From: Clytia hemisphaerica
Lineage: Eukaryota; Cnidaria; Hydrozoa; Leptothecata; Clytiidae
NCBI GenBank assembly: GCA_902728285.1
Contig: CACVBU010000237.1
Location: 2,044,565 to 2,108,564, forward strand
Reading direction: 5' to 3'
DNA length: 64,000 nucleotides
In this document: one piece after another, positions 1 to 12,299 of the stretch
How positions within the stretch are numbered: position 1 is the first letter of the stretch
Layout of the letters: every line of letters starts with the position of its first letter
The notes under the pieces: generated by a model
The model's database searches: none
Told to the model about the DNA's origin: nothing
The model's input: only the letters and a program-made list of their open reading frames with translations
Made by a program: the position numbers and the translations under genes

Positions 1-911
1 AAATGACACCTACATTTTCACACTGGTCATTCAAGCAAAACTTAATTATGGACTGAAGAGGTGATTTCCTTTTTGAATATCATGGTTTTCATGGACCAAT
101 CGCATGATAAAGTTATGGTAGAAAATTGTAGAACATTCTTCATTTTCTTCAATTGACATTGAAAGGGTGACATGGTTCGGCACGTCCTTGTGGAATTCAA
201 TACTATACCCTCATGTTTGATATGTGATTGTAACGTATGAAATAGTTTTCTGTTGGTATCTTCGATCAGCAGTAGGACAAATATCTCCTTGGTGCTTAAG
301 CTCTAGCTTAAACGGCCGACTTTTGCCTTGCCTTCCCTTAATTTTTGACGAAAGTCGGCAGAAAGTTGACTGGCTAAAGTCAATGCGATGCCTTCTTTTG
401 AAGTCAAGGACTCTTTCTTTGTTAGTGATTGTGACATCTAATCTAAGGATACTATTGTCGAGTTGCGGATTGAGTGGATTGGATGCTATCTTATAATTTC
501 TACTTTGTTTTTCATAATATAGTGTTTCCTGTCGATATTTAGACTAGATTATACTCCTGGCTGAACTTTGTTTTCTGATAATTTTGATCACTCTGAGTTC
601 GGTAGCGTCATCCAGTCTATCGACCTAAGTGGCCTCCAGGCTAGTCGATATTTTATTCGAGATGTTTTGGTAGTCTCGATTTTCCACAGCAGCATGAAGA
701 AAATAAAATATCTAACGGATTATTTAGCGATTTTTTTCCTGTGTTGCTTTGGAGAATAATTTTCTGAAAAGAAAATGTAAACGTTAAAACAAATCTCTTT
801 TCATTCACAAATTAGAATAACGAACAGAAAACGAAAACATGCGTAATAGTCTCCGTCAATCCCCAACTTTGAGCTAGTGATTGTTTTATTACAGATACCA
901 TTAATTATACT
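1..911. other. Intergenic, no gene seen
   Basis: AT-rich sequence with only short chance open frames. The stretch near 295-410 resembles one half of the small TIR element at 12085-12282: a GCTCTAG-type end, then AAACGGCC and the later TTTTGAAGTC word. It is therefore probably a decayed member of the same MITE family. Nothing else is recognised. Confidence 0.5.
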
Positions 912-1548
912 AAAGTCTATTCACGATAAGTGTGCACTCTTTTTTCATTTACCTATAACTTTTGAAGGAATTCTTCAATCTTTATAAATTTGGTATCATT
1001 GGAAAGATATTAGTGAGTGGAACAATTTGAAATAAAAAAAACTTTAAAAAGATTATAAAAATGAAGATGAAAATGAAGAAGAAAAAAATGAAGATCTTGT
1101 AGAAAAGTGCTATAACTATCATTTTCACTGAAGTGAATCCTTAATCATCGAACGTCATCACTGGGAAAAAAATTCTCAAAAATAATCATTCAGTCAAAAG
1201 ATATCAAACAAAGTTATAAGCTGATTGACGTCTAAAAACGCTGTTTTCTGCAGTTTTTTGCTGTTTTTTAGGGTCAATCACTTATTAACTTTGTATCATA
1301 ACTCACAATGATGATCTCCTAAGATCAAAAAATATCTCCAGTGAAAATGAAAGTTATAGCACTTTTCTACAAGATCTTCATTTTTTTCTTCTTCATTTTT
1401 AGAATTTTTTTAAAGATTTTTTTATTTCAAATTGTTCCACTCACTAATATCTTTCCGATGATACCAAATTTATAAAGATTGAAGAATTCCTTCAAAAGTT
1501 ATAGGTAAATGAAAAAAGAGTGCACACTTATCGTGAATAGACTTTAGT
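912..1548. mobile_element. Foldback (palindromic) element, copy 1
   Basis: Almost the whole 637 bp is one imperfect inverted repeat. It opens with ACTAAAGTCTATTCACGATA and closes with the reverse complement. Both arms carry GTGCACTCTTTTTTC, a GAAGGAATTCTTCAATC palindrome and an ATGAAGATCTTGTAGAAAAG block. The centre, around 1225-1265, has TTTCTGCAG and GCTGTTTTTT words. A second copy lies at 23327-24016. No TSD is certain. There is no coding capacity, so it is a non-autonomous foldback or MITE-like element. Confidence 0.85.
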
Positions 1549-1973
1549 TAAATTTACTTAATCCTATTTACTTCAGACGCTAGTAGAATCCACCCAGACT
1601 TGAGAAATTTGATTTTAAAGTGTAAAAGTTCTTCTTAAATAGCTTTCAATAGATTATTCTTTTAAATAGATAATATTATCAAAATATTTTTACAGTCAAT
1701 GATAGCTGTTACTTGTATTTGAGTATCTTTTAATTTTTTTATTATTGAATTTCATTGAAAGATCGTGAACACAGCATTAATTGAATTTAATCTTATGTCT
1801 TGACTCTAACTCATCTGAATAGTTCTGAGTTTGCGCATTGCGGTTATGTGGTCAAAAATTGGCTATTTTTACCCACTAAATAAAATGAACAAATGGCCTA
1901 TATTTTATTAGAAAAAAAATGAAGAAGTATTTTTTAATTTAGTGCGGTCGATTAAATAATTATTTTGGAGCTG

Positions 1974-2275
1974 AACACCACAGATATCTGTAAAGCCCGA
2001 AGGGCTAGATAGACAACTTTAAGCTTTCTCCAGCAAAAAAAAAGTGAAGCAAAAATTTGACTTTTTAAATTTCGTGCTGATGGATAAGATCTAGCATTTT
2101 AATTGTTTTCGGAGCGCGAGATAAAAAAAGTAGGCGGTAAACGCTATTTCACATCTCTCAAACCGGTGAAATTGCATATTTTAGTCACGTGACTTTGGTA
2201 GGAAATCCTTCCAAACATAGGCTTCACTTTTCGATAAAAGCCGCAAATCTAGCCCTTCGGGCTTTACAGATCTGT
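1974..2275. mobile_element. 302-bp TIR element with 9-bp TSD
   Basis: The ends are inverted repeats of about 30 bp (CAGATATCTGTAAAGCCCGA at the left, its complement at the right with small differences). They are flanked by the 9-bp direct repeat GAGCTGAAC at 1965-1973 and 2276-2284. The element is non-coding. A 9-bp TSD is typical of Mutator-like elements, so a MULE-derived MITE is the best inference. Confidence 0.75.
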
Positions 2276-2284
2276 GAGCTGAAC

Positions 2285-3914
2285 TTTCTAAAAATCACCG
2301 GAACAGCCGATTATCACCGGAAAATTGATTTTTATTGAATTTCTCGAGCTGTACTTTATATTTCATAAAATTTTGCACACTGATGTAAAATGGCAAAATC
2401 TAAAATGTGACAGAGCTCGATTTTCGAAAACTTTTCCGGCTGAAAATGAAGGAAATATCCCGGAAAAACTGGTTTCTTGGTTTTCTCACGAGATTTCATC
2501 ATAAGTTTGTTGTTTTGTTTTTTTGTTTTTTTTTTCACAAGGATGCGTATTAGCATTTCCCCAAAAATAGCCGAGTCCTATTTTTGAGGAAAAAAATTTC
2601 CGGCCAAAAATGTCGGATATTGCCGGAAATCGCCGTTTTTGCTGATTTTATTGGACTTTTTCCTCGAATTGCTTTGTTTTTTCACACAAAAACATTGATA
2701 ACAATGCCTACAAGTGTGATTGCAATCGTCAAATCAACTGATTTTTAACGCTGGAACTTTCTAAAAATCGCAGGAACAAACGGTTATCACCGGAAAAGAG
2801 GGGTTTTCTTGAATTTCTCTAGTTTTTTTTTCATGAAATTTTGCATACTTGATGCAAAGTGACACTACCAATGTGACCGATTTTCGAGAAACATTTTTCT
2901 AATGTCCGAAAAACCTTTTATTTGTTTTTTTTTCTATGGAGATCTTACATTTCCAGAAACTGGTTTGTTAGGTAGAGCTTAGTCCGAGGACTACCTCTAA
3001 CCTTATTACTAGTCATAGCTTTCACTAAATGCCCCCACTGAAAGGTCATGTCATGCACTTATAAAGCTTTTAATGCTTTCAAGATTGAAACATAAAAAAT
3101 AATCAGGAATAATTAATTGATTTGATTACTGATTGATTTAATTATTGATTGATTGATTCTCTATTGCTACTTTGCCTAATAAACAATAGTCAAGAGGATA
3201 CTGCGGATAAAATTTATCAAAAAGTTCTGCGCCATCTTAAATAGGGCGAAATAGAAACTAATCCTAGCTAAGGCCCGGACTCCACTCCCCTACGCTGTGA
3301 TTGCACTTCTCAAGCAAAATCTTTTATGGCCCTTTTATGTTGTTGGTCAAAAGAAAAAATAAAGGAATGCCATTGTGGTCCATTCATACGTACAGTCAGT
3401 AGAGAAAAGTTGAAATGCGCCTAATTTTTTTTAAAGTGCATAGTACTTTTTCATGATGCAATCTTTTCTCCAAGCTGAAAGGATTGAATTCATTAAGATG
3501 ATCGCAGCACAGACAATGAAGAGACGTGCCTTCAGGAAGCTAGACTTTTTGAGTTTATAGCTATATACTTTCACGTTATGGTGTTTCCGTATGACTGTCT
3601 GTGTGCCTAGTCTAACCACCGTTAAATGCCTTCGGGAAGGTCACTCCTAACTTGGAAAGCCAGAATTGGAGCTATTTCACCAAACTACCTATCATTCGTA
3701 TATTTACATTACAGACATCAATTTTTCACTCTTGCTTGTGACGTCATCAATTGTCGAAATATTCTCGGACGCGTCCGGTAAGTATTTTTTTAAACGCTGA
3801 GTAAAATTTTCAGGTTCAGGGAGGTTTACTAAGTTCAAAATCATTAAGCTATAATTGTCCCTAAATTTTGCACTGTTTCACTTTTTTTGATGTCATCATC
3901 TGCCTGTCCTAGTA
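2285..3914. other. Non-coding, CCGGAAA word cluster, then plain intergenic DNA
   Basis: Between 2285 and 2960 the word CCGGAAA or TTTCCGG recurs many times in AT-rich sequence, like the other short-word clusters of this window. From 2960 to 3914 I see no gene, only short open frames without similarity that I recognise. Confidence 0.5.
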
Positions 3915-4190
3915 TCGTCTACTCCAGACGGTGCTAGTAGTAAAGTGGTCATCAACCTTGATTCCTGTACGGGAGATCAAGGTTTCGATTCCCACTCACG
4001 GCAGCTCGCACTTGGCAAGTGAGCGAACCCTCGCCCGGGTCTACCCATGCCATATGAGGGGAATTGGGTAGTCCAGTCCAAGGTACACTAAAGCTCCAGC
4101 CAAACGATGAAAATATACCATCTGACGAATTTGCCTTTTGTTTTGTGCGGGCGGGCTGCGCTATTTTCACAAAACCCTGGCTTTCAGATT
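3915..4190 (+). repeat. Possible tRNA-derived SINE
   Basis: The head contains TAGTAAAGTGG, like a pol III A box. About 40 bp downstream comes GGTTTCGATTCCC, like a B box, in the spacing of a tRNA. A stem between CCTTGAT and ATCAAGG lies between them. A 200-bp non-tRNA body follows. No tail or TSD could be fixed. Confidence 0.45.
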
Positions 4191-4576
4191 ATTTTGTTAG
4201 TACTTTTATAACCAAAAATTGAAAAATTATACCTTGCCAAACTTCATCAGAAATTAATTTTGATTTTATTATATCTTCTTTTATCTCGTCCTTTCATTGT
4301 TATGTAAAAACTCTGTTCATAGCTAAAGAATCCTTGAACATAAGGCTTTAAAAGGAAATAAGTAGTTTCTTACAAACTTCAGATAAAACTCCAGAGGTAT
4401 GTCTTCTTCTTTTTCCTTCACAACCAAACAACCTAACGTGCATCTACAATCCATGCTCCCCAAACAGTCCAACAAAAAAACAAGAAAATTAAAACCATGC
4501 TGGATATGGCAACTTGCTGCGCAAAGTGCTGCGCATGCGGTCTTTACTTGTTGCCATGGTTATGGCGGGGCATGGG

Positions 4577-6206
4577 GATGAGAGAATAAGATGGGAATAC
4601 GGGAATAAGGGAATACGGGAATAAGGTAATACGGGAATAAAGGGAATATGGGAATATGGGGATAAGGGGGTAAGGGAATATGGGAATATGGGAATATGGG
4701 GAAGACGGGAATAAGGGAATATGGGAATATGGGGATATGGGAATATGGGGATATGGGAATATGGGGAAGACGGGAATAAGGGAATATGGGAATATGGGGA
4801 TATGGGAATATGGGGATATGGGAATATGGGAATAAGGGAATATGGGAATAAAGGGAATAAGGGAATATGCAGAATATGGGGATATGGGAATATGGGAATA
4901 TGGGAATAAGGGAATAAAGGGAATAAGGGAATATGGGAATAAAGGGGATAAAAGGGAATAATGGGAATATGGGAATATGGGAATATGGGGATAAGGGAAT
5001 ATGGGAATAAGGGAATACGGTAATAAAGGGAATATGGGAATATGGGGAATAAGGGAATATGGGGAATAAGGGAATAAAGGGAATAAGGGAATATGGGAAT
5101 ATGGGAATAAGGGAATATGGGGATATGGGGATAAAGGGAATATGGGGATATGAGGAATAAGGGAATATGGGATAAAGGGAATATGGGAAATGGGGAATAA
5201 GGGAATAAAGGGAATATGGCAATACGGGGATAAAGGGAATATGGGAAATGGGGAATAAGGGAATATGGGAATATGGGAATAAAGGGAATATGGGAATAAG
5301 GGGGATGAGGGAATACGGGAATATGGGAATATGGGAATATGGGAATATGGGGAATAAGGGAATAAGGGAATAAGGGGAATAAGGGAATATGGGGAATAAA
5401 GGGAATAAGGGAATATGGGAATAAGGGAATATGGGAATATGGGGATATGGGAATAAGGGAATATGGGGATATGGGAATATGGGAATGTGGGAATAAAGGG
5501 AATAAGGGAATATGGGAATAAAGGGAATAAGGGAATACGGGAATAAAGGGAATAAGGGAATATGGGAATATGGGGATAAAGGGAATAAGGGAATATGGGA
5601 ATAAGGGAATATGGGGATAAAGGGAATATGGGGATATGGGGAATATGGGATAAAGGGAATATGGGAAATGGGGAATAAGGGAATAAAGGGAATATGGCAA
5701 TACGGGGATAAAGGGAATATGGGAAATGGGGAATAAGGGAATATGGGAATATGGGAATATGGGGAATAAGGGAATAAGGGAATAAGGGGAATGTGGGGAA
5801 TAAGGGAATAAGGGAATAAGGGGAATAAGGGGAATAAGGGAATATGGGAATAAAAAGGGAATAAGGGAATATGGGAATACGGGAATAAAGGGAATATGGG
5901 AATACGGGATAAAAGGGAATATGGGAATATGGGAATAAGGGAATATGGGAACAAGGGGAATAAGGGAATATGGGGAATAAGGGAATAAGGGAATAAGGGG
6001 AATAAGGGGAATAAGGGAATATGGGAATAAAGGGAATAAGGGAATATGGGAATACGGGAATAAAGGGAATATGGGAATACGGGAATACGGGAATAGAGGG
6101 AATATGGGAATATGGGAATAAGGGAATATGGGAATAAGGGAATATGGGAATAGATGAGGATATGGGGATAAGGGGAATAAGGGAATATGGGAATACGGGA
6201 ATGAGG
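4577..6206. repeat. G-rich minisatellite, GGGAATAT/GGGAATAA units
   Basis: About 1.63 kb of short tandem units, mostly GGGAATAT, GGGAATAA, GGGGATAT and AAAGGGAATAA, with slippage variants and some long higher-order duplications: the stretch near 5160-5260 recurs near 5645-5740. One strand is almost pure purine plus T, with GGG every 5-7 bases, so it could form G-quadruplexes. The other strand lacks stop codons in several frames, which produces two long overlapping open frames of Ile-Pro-Phe-Pro-Tyr-Ser peptides. These are artefacts of the repeat. Confidence 0.95.
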
Positions 6207-7580
6207 AAAATGATAGGAATATTGTATAAGAGTATTATCTCCTTAATGTAATAGGCGCGTTAGATGAAGAAGAAACCAGAAAATCGGTAATTTCGGAAAT
6301 ATCCAATCGGAATGCATCACGCCTCCGCCCATCGCGGCCCGCCATTTTTAGTAGTATTTTTAGTCCCCGCCCAAAAATCGAGGACGTTGTAAAACAGTCA
6401 AGAACACCTTCAAATTAGCCTATCATAGGCTGATTAGCCTATCATAGGCTGATTAGCCTATCATAGGCTATTTAGACTATTTTATATAAGCTATTTAGCC
6501 GAAAATCGATAAAAACCTCGATTTCTGACGAAATATAAATAGTCGCGTCTTCTTTAAGGAATATACATGGTTTCTCATTGTCAGAGAAATGTTCATGACA
6601 AATTTTGACTTTGGGTCAATTTTGGTTTAGGAAATATTCCACTTTTTGGTACTGCGCATGCGTGCGCATGCGCAGGGTAAGAAAATCGGGCTTTTTGAAA
6701 CAAACATGTGTTTTTGTACACGGCACTTCATTATCAGAAAATTAGCCTATAATCGGTTAGTTAGCCGATGGATAATAAATTTATTCATATTTCTGTTTCC
6801 AAAATTGAATGTTATTTCACAGTTTAAGTGAAAAAGATTCATTTGGCTTTGTTGGGCAATGAAGTAATGGTGAAAAATAGACGATTGTTCAGTGCCAGAT
6901 CTGAGATAATTGACGAACCAGATTTTAATCAACTTTACAAAATGCAGAGTACCACCACAACATTAACATGAGGAAAAGTTCTTCCATGTGTGGCGCCGCT
7001 TCATTGGGGACATATTCGGTCCTCATGTTGCCCATGGATCCCTGAAAAGACGTTGTTTGCAGTCGTTGCACCATGGAACAATGCTTTTTTAATTCTTCCC
7101 TGGACTTCTATAGGACTATCAAACTTATTGTGGATCATCAATATCAGACGAAAGCGAATCATCACCTGAAAATTTGACTTGCATGTACGTGTACCATCCA
7201 ACATACAAATCAAATAGGTCGTGCGTCATCAACCACCAGTCAACGTTAATGGGGAGCGTGTATAAAGCTCTTCCATCGGACGGTTTGGTTTTGATAACTA
7301 CAGATGAGCCAGAGGTGGATAAGGTATTCATGGAGATGAAATCAGTTGATATTTTGAAGAACAAAGTCTTTCCTGAACTAGTTGCTTACATTATGTAAGC
7401 ATAGAAGAAGGAGAGAAGACTTACCCAGACTGGGAAAAACACGGATTTCATGCAATTTGCTTGTTTCCAAATGCAATAGCGCTTCGTCATGCAAACGTCA
7501 TGATTATTACTTCTCTCATTTGACCGAAATTCAATCCCACAAACCTTTTCGTCTTAATTCAAAAGTCGTGAAAGTTATTA
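6207..7580. other. Intergenic with a 19-bp tandem repeat
   Basis: A 19-bp unit with the palindrome AGCCTATCATAGGCT is repeated three times at 6414-6470, and degenerate TTAGCC words continue to about 6770. From 7010 to 7398 one plus-strand frame is open, with a reasonable splice donor (AT|GTAAGC) at its end. I recognise no domain and cannot support an exon. Confidence 0.45.
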
Positions 7581-7581
7581 C

Positions 7582-10500
7582 TTGTTCTTTGTAATTGAGT
7601 GTAATTTGCGTGCAAGCGTAATAAACGCAAAGGGTTATGGGATTGAATTTCAGGGGCCGGTGGAGAGGGAAAACACCTTGTCTGTTTGTCATTGGAATCT
7701 AAATAGCGTTTGGGTTGATAACTTTGCGAAGATTGCTCAAATCACAGCTTTTTTAAATGTTCATAAGTATGATATTTTTTGTGTTGGTGAATCCTTTCTC
7801 GATTCTTCTATCGAGACGGATGATCTAAGGCTAAAGATTGATAACTATGAACTCCTTAGATCAGACCACCCTTCATATTCTAAAATGGGTGGAGTGTGCC
7901 TATATCGCAGATTTGGTATCTCTGTTGAGGAAAGACCTGATCTGTCCTCTCTTGATGAGTGTCTTGTTTGCGAAAGTTAATTCTGGTACTAAAAAACTTT
8001 TTCTTTGTCTTCTCTATCGTTCCCAAAGTCAAGATGCGGATGAATTCGCAGACTTTAAGCATAAATGGGAGGAAACAATTATAAATATAAGCAATATTTC
8101 TTCTGCTGGCACGATTCTACTTGGTGATTTCAATGGGAGGAATTCGGAATGGTGGGCTGGAGATGCAACAAATTCCCAAGGTGAGGACATTAGCGATATT
8201 GCCTTACAGCATGGTTTATATCAACTTAGTGACGAGCCGACTCACCTTCGCCCGACTGTTCACCTACTTGCATAGATCTTATTTTTACATCTTCTCAGGC
8301 TCTTGTTTTTAACTCCGGGGTCTTGACTTCACTCCATGCCCGTTGCCACCACCAGATAACCTTTGTAAAACTTAATTTTCAGGTTAAATTCCCTCCAGCA
8401 TACAAACGAAAAATTTGGGATTTTACTAGGGCTGATGAGAGGGGAATCATGCTTGCTCTAAATGCCATTGAGTGGGATACTTCTTTTCGAGGTCTAAATG
8501 TGGATGAGCGTGTTGCCCTGCTTTCTGAATATATATTAAACATTTTTTCTAATTTGTTCCCAATAAAATAATTACAATCAGGGATAAGGATGCGTTGTGG
8601 ATTACTCCTGAGCTTAAACAAATGCTCTTCGACAAAGCTAAATTTTATCGCCGGTGGAAAAAGCGGGGGGATCTCTTGGATGAACACGCACTCGATGACA
8701 TCTCCAGAAGATCTAGACTGGCTATCAAAGAAGCCAAGGAAAACTATTTTACTCGTCTTGGCAATTCTCTTAACGATCCGAACATTGGAAGTAAGAAATA
8801 CTGGTCTACCCTTAAACAATTTTTAGGCATGCGCAAAACACCAAAAATCCCACCCATACGTGATAACAGAGACATCCTCGTATCTGATGTTTCTGAGAAA
8901 GCCAGCATCCTTAATTCTTTTTTCGCCAAACAATGTTCTCTTATTGAAACTGGCAGTGTTCTGCCAGCTGAACAATTCCTTACCGACTTGAGGTTGGAAA
9001 ACTTGGAATTAGATAAGATCGAGTCTTTAATAAAATCTTTAAACATAAACAAGGCTCATGGATGGGACGATATTTCTACACGTATGGTTAGAATTTGCGG
9101 TAAATCTTTAGTAAAACTTTTGTGCAATATTTTCAATCTTTCAATTCACTTAGGTATCTTCCCTTCCGAGTGGTAGAAAGGCAATGTTGTTCCTGTTTAT
9201 AAAAAGGGGGACAAAAGCATTGCTAAAAACTACAGACCAGTGTCTCTTCTTCCAGTGTTTAGCAAATTATTTGAAAAGTACATTTATGATGTACTTTACA
9301 AGTATTTTGCAAGCAACAATCTTTTTACTTCGTGCTAGTCAGGTTTTCGGGAGGGTGATTCTTGTTTCTCTCAGTTGTTGTCCATAACGCATGACATCTT
9401 TACAGGGTTTGACACTGATCCACCTTCGGACACGAGGGGAGTGTTTCTTGATATCTCAAAGGCATTTGATCGAGTCTGGCATGAGGGTTTAATTTACAAA
9501 CTCCAATCCTATGGGGTAACTGGTCCCTTACTTTCCCTTTTGAGAAATTTTCTATCAGGTAGGTATCAGAGGGTTGTTTTGAATGGGAAAACCTCTGAGT
9601 GGAAACAAATCAAGGCAGGAGTTCCTCAAGGCTCAATTCTTGGTCCTTTGTTTTTTCTAATCTACATCAACGACCTTCTCAACAATCTCGAGACCAAGGC
9701 TAAAATCTTCGCTGATGACACGTTTTTATTTTCATTAGTGGTTGACCAACTTTTGAGCAGTGAGGAATTAAACAGAGATCTTGCAAGAATAAATGAGTGG
9801 GCTCGTCAATGGAAGATGTCTTTTAATCCTGATCCCACAAAACAGGCTGTGGAAGTTTACTTTTCCAAAAGGCTCCTACCAGCTAATGCTCCTGTTTTAT
9901 CTTTCAATAATACTGACATAAGAACTACTGAATGTCAGAAGCATCTAGTTCTTATCTTGGATTCCTAACTCTCATTCAGTCACCATTTAGACGAAAAAAT
10001 AAAAAAGGCCAACAAAGGTATTGGCCTCATTAACAGACTTCGCAAACATATACCAAGAAAATCTCTGCTTACTTTATACAAATCTTACATTAGACCACAT
10101 TTAGACTATGGGGATATTATAAACGACCATCCTGGAAATTCGACTTTTGTTCGTAAGCTTGAATCCATCCAATATAATGCCTGTCTTGCTATAACAGGTT
10201 GCTTTCGTGGAATGTCTCAAGAAAAACTTTATTCTGAACTTGGTCTCGAGAGTCTTGCTGATCGTCGATTTAGTAGGAGAATGATCTTTTTCTACAAAAT
10301 TTTAAACAATTTAGCCACCTCTTATTTACGTAACTACTTACCAGCAAGACTTACGGCACCGGGTAATCTAAGAACAAGAAATCCTATTTATCAACTTAAT
10401 ATTCGAACTGAGCGTTCCCGGAATTCTTTTTATCCATACTGCATAACACAGTGGAATATTCTGGCTGGTCGTATAAGAGATATGCCTTCAGTATCTACCT

Positions 10501-10919
10501 TTAAAAAAGCAATCCTCGAGTTTCTAAGGCCCAAACTTTCTCCTGTTTTTGGAGCTCGTGACAACCAGGGTGTGATCCTTCTCAATCGTCTTCGAGTAGG
10601 ATTTAGTCATCTCAATGAACATAAATTTAGACACGGTTTTCGTGACACCTTAGATCCATTTTGTGCGTGTAGAACAAATTCCATCGAAAACTCTCAACAC
10701 TTTCTTTTGCACTGCTCTATTTACTCTCAGGCAAGACATCTTTTGTTCAACAAACTTCTGAACCAAGACATAAATATTTATCCACTAAACCCTCCTAAGC
10801 TCTTCAACCTTTTGTTGTACGGTGATCCAGAATTACCTTTCAACATAAATAACAAAATAATTAATCTTGTCATTGAATTTATTCTCGACTATGAAAGGTT
10901 TAGTGGTGCCTTATTTTAG
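7582..10919 (+). pseudogene. LINE ORF2 (APE endonuclease - reverse transcriptase), broken
   Basis: Reading across frames gives an APE-type endonuclease followed by reverse transcriptase. Endonuclease: LSVCHWNLNSV near the start, LLGDFNGRNSEWW near 8120-8160, and a CHHQITF block near 8345. Reverse transcriptase: NYRPVSLLPVF near 9230, GVFLDISKAFDRVWHEG near 9440, AGVPQGSILGP near 9620, catalytic FADD near 9707. A C-terminal thumb and a Cys/His knuckle (CACRTN...HFLLHC, near 10665-10715) follow. The frame breaks near 7978, 8275, 8570, 9175, 9335-9370 and 9966. The longest intact pieces are 8595-9176, 9375-9968 and 10212-10919. In an active element this enzyme nicks the target and primes reverse transcription; here it cannot be made. 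Confidence 0.92.
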
Positions 10920-11148
10920 TTTAATGATCTTCTTACACAGCTCTATAATATTTTTTAATATTTGTGTTTATCCTTTTAGTGATGGTTTTCCCTTTTAGTT
11001 TTTTATCTTATTCAATAGCTTAGTACCCTTGGCGATATCACTTAGTGCCTTGCAGGGGGATGAGCTATTTATTTTTTCTGTGTTTGTTTTTGTAAGTAGT
11101 ATATGTTCTTAAGTGTAATGTAGCTTCTCAAATCATATAAAAAAAAAG
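7600..11148 (+). mobile_element. Decayed jockey/CR1-like LINE, copy 1
   Basis: The non-LTR retrotransposon body runs from the endonuclease domain to an A-rich tail (nine A at about 11139-11147). Its product resembles that of the much fresher copy at 51422-54755 throughout, but is clearly diverged. Several frameshifts and stops make it dead. No matching ORF1 is visible upstream, so it is either 5' truncated or its ORF1 is too decayed to see. Confidence 0.9.
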
Positions 11149-11300
11149 ATGTTTTCTTCGTGATTGCGTGATTAGAGGTCAAAGCGTGATCGTGCTTTGA
11201 AAGATTTTGAGCCGTGATACGTGATTCTGACTTTTTCAAAGAGATGCGTGATTATCCAGGTGATATCGTGAACAGAGTTACCGCTGGGAGAGCCTCATAT
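11149..11300. repeat. CGTGATT word cluster
   Basis: The heptamer CGTGATT or close variants occurs about eight times in 130 bp, ending near CCGCTGGGAG. A short echo (GCGTGATTGCGTGAG, then CCGCTGGGG) lies at 20323-20356. It is probably the subterminal repeat zone of a DNA element. No clear TIR is seen. Confidence 0.5.
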
Positions 11301-12084
11301 ATTGACTTAACATTTGGCACAAATCTTTCACAATCAAAAGATACTCTATAGATAATACCCGTCATAATGTAAGTTTTGTTCATTTATTTGCAATAACACT
11401 TATCACGGCGATCTTTGATTGGATTAATCGGATTCAAATTTCCTTGTTTTAGCCAATTTTTAGGATAATAACTGAGAAGAAATGCTATCTTTTTCTTTTA
11501 TCCTTTAGAGGACAAATATAAGTACATTATGTGAAAATTTTAAGTCTCTAGCACTTTCCTAACCGGAATTATCTTGAGGGCGGGATAGAGGGATCTCTCG
11601 AAAACGAAAGTGCCCAATAACTGGTGAACAGTTTGATGTATCAAAAACCTTTTTTCCTACTTTTACATTGCTATAAGGAGACTTTATATACCAAATTTCA
11701 TCTCCTTATGAGCACTACTTAAGGAAATACAAGGGATATTAGCCAAAATCACTATGTGTAAATCTATAAACATTCAAACTACATGGAGGTTTGTGAGTTT
11801 GATAGACGCGAGAAATATAAATATCATATATAAATATCAAGATTTTTATATCATCGAAGGTCTATTTTTAAAAATATATATTGTTCCTAAGGTCGTGTGA
11901 AACCTACCCGATTAAACTTTCGCTAATTCGAAATTCTTATCATTGGAATTATTTCTACAATTCAAACTAATTCTATCGGTTCCCGTCAAAGGAAACCCTT
12001 GAAAAACACTCTTCATTTCTCGAATCTCTCCGGTGTTTCGGACATACATGACTTGCCACTGGAATTCGGATAAGCGAGAGTTAG

Positions 12085-12282
12085 TTCTAGTTTAGACGGC
12101 CCACTTTTCGCCCTGCCTATTCTAGTTGTGAATTAAAGTGGTCTGATAGTTGGCTGTCTAAAGTTAATGCATTGCCCTCTTTTGACGTCTTCCAAGAAAA
12201 GGTTTACTAACTTTGCATCCACTTTTCGTCTACGCAAACAACTAAAATAGACAGGACAGAAAGTTGGCCGTCTAAACTAGAG
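12085..12282. mobile_element. Small TIR element (MITE)
   Basis: Inverted ends of about 40-45 bp: TTCTAGTTTAGACGGCCCAC at the left and the complement (GGCCGTCTAAACTAGAGC) at the right. A Cys-rich-looking CCTGCCTATT block is present in both arms. About 200 bp long, non-coding, and just downstream of the GPCR stop codon. A half copy seems to be present near 295-410. Confidence 0.7.
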
Positions 12283-12299
12283 CTTGATTGTTCACAAAT

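Noticed and set aside
4489-5954. Two long minus-strand open frames (403 and 464 codons) of Ile-Pro-Phe-Pro-Tyr-Ser peptides
   Set aside because: They are translations of the GGGAATAT minisatellite in two frames; the repeat has no stop codons on that strand.
7010-7398. Open plus-strand frame with a GTAAGC donor
   Set aside because: No recognisable domain, no matching acceptor with a partner exon, and overlapping open frames on the other strand.
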